From: Nautilus pompilius | Taxonomy: Eukaryota; Mollusca; Cephalopoda; Nautilida; Nautilidae | Length of the DNA: 64,000 nucleotides | NCBI GenBank assembly: GCA_018389105.1 | Contig: JACATO010000643.1 | Location: 554,501-618,500, forward strand | Direction: 5' to 3' | Part shown: piece after piece, positions 61,077 to 64,000 of the stretch | Layout of the letters: each line of letters starts with the position of its first letter | Numbering within the stretch: position 1 is the first letter of the stretch | Program-made: the position numbers and the translations under genes | The notes under the pieces: model-generated | The model's database searches: none | Told to the model about the DNA's origin: nothing | The model's input: only the letters and a program-made list of their open reading frames with translations

Positions 61077-64000
61077 GTATGTACGCCTCCTACCTGTGAA
61101 CAGCCAGACCAAAATACTTATAAGAACCTTTCTGAGATTGTTGGTGGGAAGAAAGTAGAGTCCCTGAAGGAAGACCACAGGCTAGTACATACATATTAGC
61201 ATGCGCAATAAAAAGCCACTGGGTAGGCACCAAATGCAGGCCTGTGTCAATTGCTAACCAAATCTTGGACACTATCATGGCAAGCAAGTTCCCTATACAT
61301 GAAGCTAATCCTCCACCTCGCTGAGTATTTTGCCAGCTTTCCTTTAAAATCATTATTCTTGTTTTGATTTTTCCCATTATAACTTTTTGTGATATTTCTT
61401 TTCTCTCTCTCTATCCCTAAATAATTAATAAAGGCAATAAACTTTTGGATTAGATAATCTATCTTGTGCATATGTCTTTGTGTATAGCTATATATTATAC
61501 AATTTTGAAAAAATTTCACAGCATTAAATTAGTTCATTTTTGTGTCTGCATCAATCACTTTGACATATGCAAGTTTTTCTGGGTGATGGATGTATCATCT
61601 CCATTTCACTGTTGAGTGTCTTTTTCATGTTGTGCATACTGAGAGAACATGGTCTCTGAAAGAATGCTCTGGAAATCTATAAATCAACTTCAGTTCAACA
61701 AAAGTTTTTATATTATTTCATGAAAGGAAAAGTTCAAATTTTATAATGAATTTTAAAAGTGTTTAAAAAAATTGCTTAAAATGAAATCCACACTTAAAAA
61801 AAGAAGAACTGTTATGATGACTTTTTCTAAAACATCTACAGCCATGGCTAAAAGTTTTGCATCACTAGAATTTTCTAATTTTTGCTTGATAAAGTTGAAT
61901 TAAACCTGATGAATGCAGGTAATAATGTTATGTTAACACACTGAAGTTTTCTGCTTGCTTAATGGGAAAAATAACCAAAATTGAAAAAATACAAGAAATC
62001 AACATCTAACATTTGAATGCATGATTTATGAAAAGGCCTTGTAAATCCTGACTACAACTGGGACTTGGAAATAGTGGTGGTACAGTATCAAGATATCAGC
62101 ATGGATTTCGTTATTTCTAAGGTGACTCATAACATTAGATAGCCATGGCTGTTTTTTTGTTACCTGCCTTAACTTAATTATAGTTGAAAATCTAAAAATC
62201 AGTAGCAGAATTTTCTTTTGGGGGATAATTTAAATATTTGCAATTTTGTATATCTGTGACTTAAATCTTATGTTATTCTGGAATCTGCAATCAGTATGTA
62301 CAGAAAATTTGGAGATTTAAAAATATGTAAAAAATGTTGGCTTAGTTCATGTTGAAAACAATATTAGCAATCTAATTGAAAAAAATTTTTATAAAGATGT
62401 TAGAGATATTTACATTTTAATATTTTTATTGGTGTATTCAGTATCTATTTCTCTTTCTTAAAAGTCTTTTAGTAATTCTTGAATAAAGCATTCCAGTTTC
62501 TGGCATCATTTATGTTCCTTAAAACCATTGTGATTTAAGACAAAGATGATCCATTCATATAATACTTTGCATCAAATGCACATGGACATTTTGACATTTT
62601 AATTACTAAGGTATCCTCTATCTCCCAGCACCAGATATGGAAACCTAGTCAGTTTTTATTTTCATAACCAATCACTATATTTATGTAGCCTGGTGGTCAA
62701 CCTTTTCCATGTTACTGGGCAAGAGACTCTACTATGCTGTGGTGAGGCAGGTGCTAAGTAGAAAGCCTCTACTAGAACTCTTTGATTTTAGATGTGGGAC
62801 AAAGATATTAGATGTAAAATTATGAAAAGATTGTTATATGATTTTCAGGCTGCTGGCATTTGTTAATAAAAATAAAATTGATTGCTGGAGGATTTGTAAA
62901 CAAAATAATTATTTTGTTATGGCTTGATATAAGTATATTTTTTTCCTTCTGTTTATTGAACAATTGTCATATTTACTCTCATTTATGTGGTGCTTGTTAT
63001 AATTGGAGTTTGGTTTGAGAGATTCTACCTTAGGGGACACTTGGACATACTCTTATTACCCTCCTTATGTGGTGCATATTGAATTAACTATTGGTGTAGT
63101 GTGATTTTGTTTCATTTTGCATTTTTTCTCATATATGGATTCTTTATCTATTATTTATTAATTTATTTATTGGTTGCACGTATGTACTTGTGTATGTATA
63201 GAAAATCAGTTTAAAAAGGCAACTTCCAGAACTAAAACAGTAGATGGAACCAGAATTAAGAAAAGGGTTAAATTTTCACTGTGGATTTAAACATTGTTTA
63301 AAATTCCTTGGATACAGTCTCCATCTATCAGGTTATGATATCACTGATAGCTGCTTTGATGCATGCCTTTTTGATACACTTTCATTTTCAAAATTTTATG
63401 AACTATTGAAAAAGAAATGTTCAATTCTTGTGACTCTTGGAAAAATTATTTCCATATGCTTCTTGAGAATGCTTCAATATTTATAGTAGTCTCTTGACTT
63501 ACCTGCTCTGCCAGTGATTTCTGTTGTTAACCAAACCTGTTTCTTTAAACTTCTTCATCCAATTCCTAATAGAGTTTTCAGATGGTGGATTATGTGGTCA
63601 GTAGATTACCTGTAGCATTTTTGTTCATTGTCCTACTCTGGAAAAATATCTTTAATTGGACATTTTCTCACAGTAGGTAAACTTAACTAAGCCAGAATAT
63701 TGGCACATCTAGAAAGTATTCTGAAATCAGACATTTGGCATTTATTGCATAGCTTGGTGTGTATTTGCTTGAATATGGATCATTGCTCACTGAATGGTAG
63801 ACAGGCTATGCTTTAAAACAGCTAAATGAATGCAGTGGAGAATCTTGTATTATCATTGTCTTTTATTTGCTTTACATTGTGGTTGGCTTCCATTTACATA
63901 CAAACAAGTTTTAATGTATCTAAAAGAATAAGAAAGAAAGAAAAATCTTTAAATCTAGCAGCTGTGTTGAGGAAGAGTGTTAATGCCATCATGCATTGAA

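Larger units (their letters stand above)
52983..64000 (+). other. erg: ERG intron 1 (5' part, at least 11 kb)
   Basis: No sequence resembling the PAS-domain exon (beginning around SRKF in HERG) is found on the plus strand, so the intron runs past the window. The first 600 bp remain CpG-rich. From about 54.1 kb CpG almost vanishes (1 in 56,641-57,240). No other gene is recognised within it. Named items inside are the 71-bp insertion, a GATA run, the GT/CA palindrome, the long hairpin with its CpG-retaining pocket, and an exon-like segment at 61.0 kb. The remaining stretches are AT-rich with short homopolymers. Confidence 0.85.

Overview
This window is animal genomic DNA. It has large AT-rich non-coding stretches, GT/AG-type splice signals, decayed mariner/Tc1, pogo-like, LINE and tRNA-derived SINE elements, and only one coding segment I can name. 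That segment is the first coding exon (52,907-52,982, + strand) of an ERG-type (KCNH2/6/7, Drosophila seizure) voltage-gated potassium channel. The repeat mix and the patchy CpG pattern suggest an invertebrate. A mollusc, perhaps a cephalopod, is my guess, but the sequence does not prove it.

Layout. Positions 1-51,000 look intergenic. They carry dispersed copies of a tRNA-derived SINE family (about 2.2, 6.2, 14.3, 42.3 and 46.0 kb). There are three unrelated mariner/Tc1-like transposase relics in the left half (6.9, 8.5 and 33.7-34.7 kb), the last split by an intact 613-bp pogo-like MITE. A Tc1 relic (35.9-36.5 kb) and a LINE C-terminal relic (36.8-37.1 kb) follow. There is also a 33-bp minisatellite (24.3 kb), a nested palindrome (29.3 kb), and an inverted pair of one dispersed repeat (31.3 and 38.2 kb). 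Apart from these relics, the open frames there are short, and I recognise none as a gene.

Positions 51,073-52,982 form the start of the ERG gene. A tandem 49-bp array in which every unit carries a perfect RNA polymerase III B-box motif lies about 1.5 kb upstream. Next come a CpG-rich presumed promoter/5' leader crowded with triplet repeats, two short upstream ORFs (one overlapping the channel start codon), and an exon encoding exactly the channel N-cap. The exon ends at a strong GTGAGT donor in the phase of the vertebrate KCNH2 exon 1.

Positions 52,983-64,000 are the beginning of ERG intron 1; the PAS-domain exon is not in the window. From about 54.1 kb the intron is strikingly CpG-depleted (1 CpG in 600 bp by hand count, against 36 in a 600-bp upstream block), as expected if the gene body has been methylated in the germ line. 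Within it, a 71-bp insertion with a target-site duplication and a 28-bp-arm hairpin stand out because they keep CpGs.
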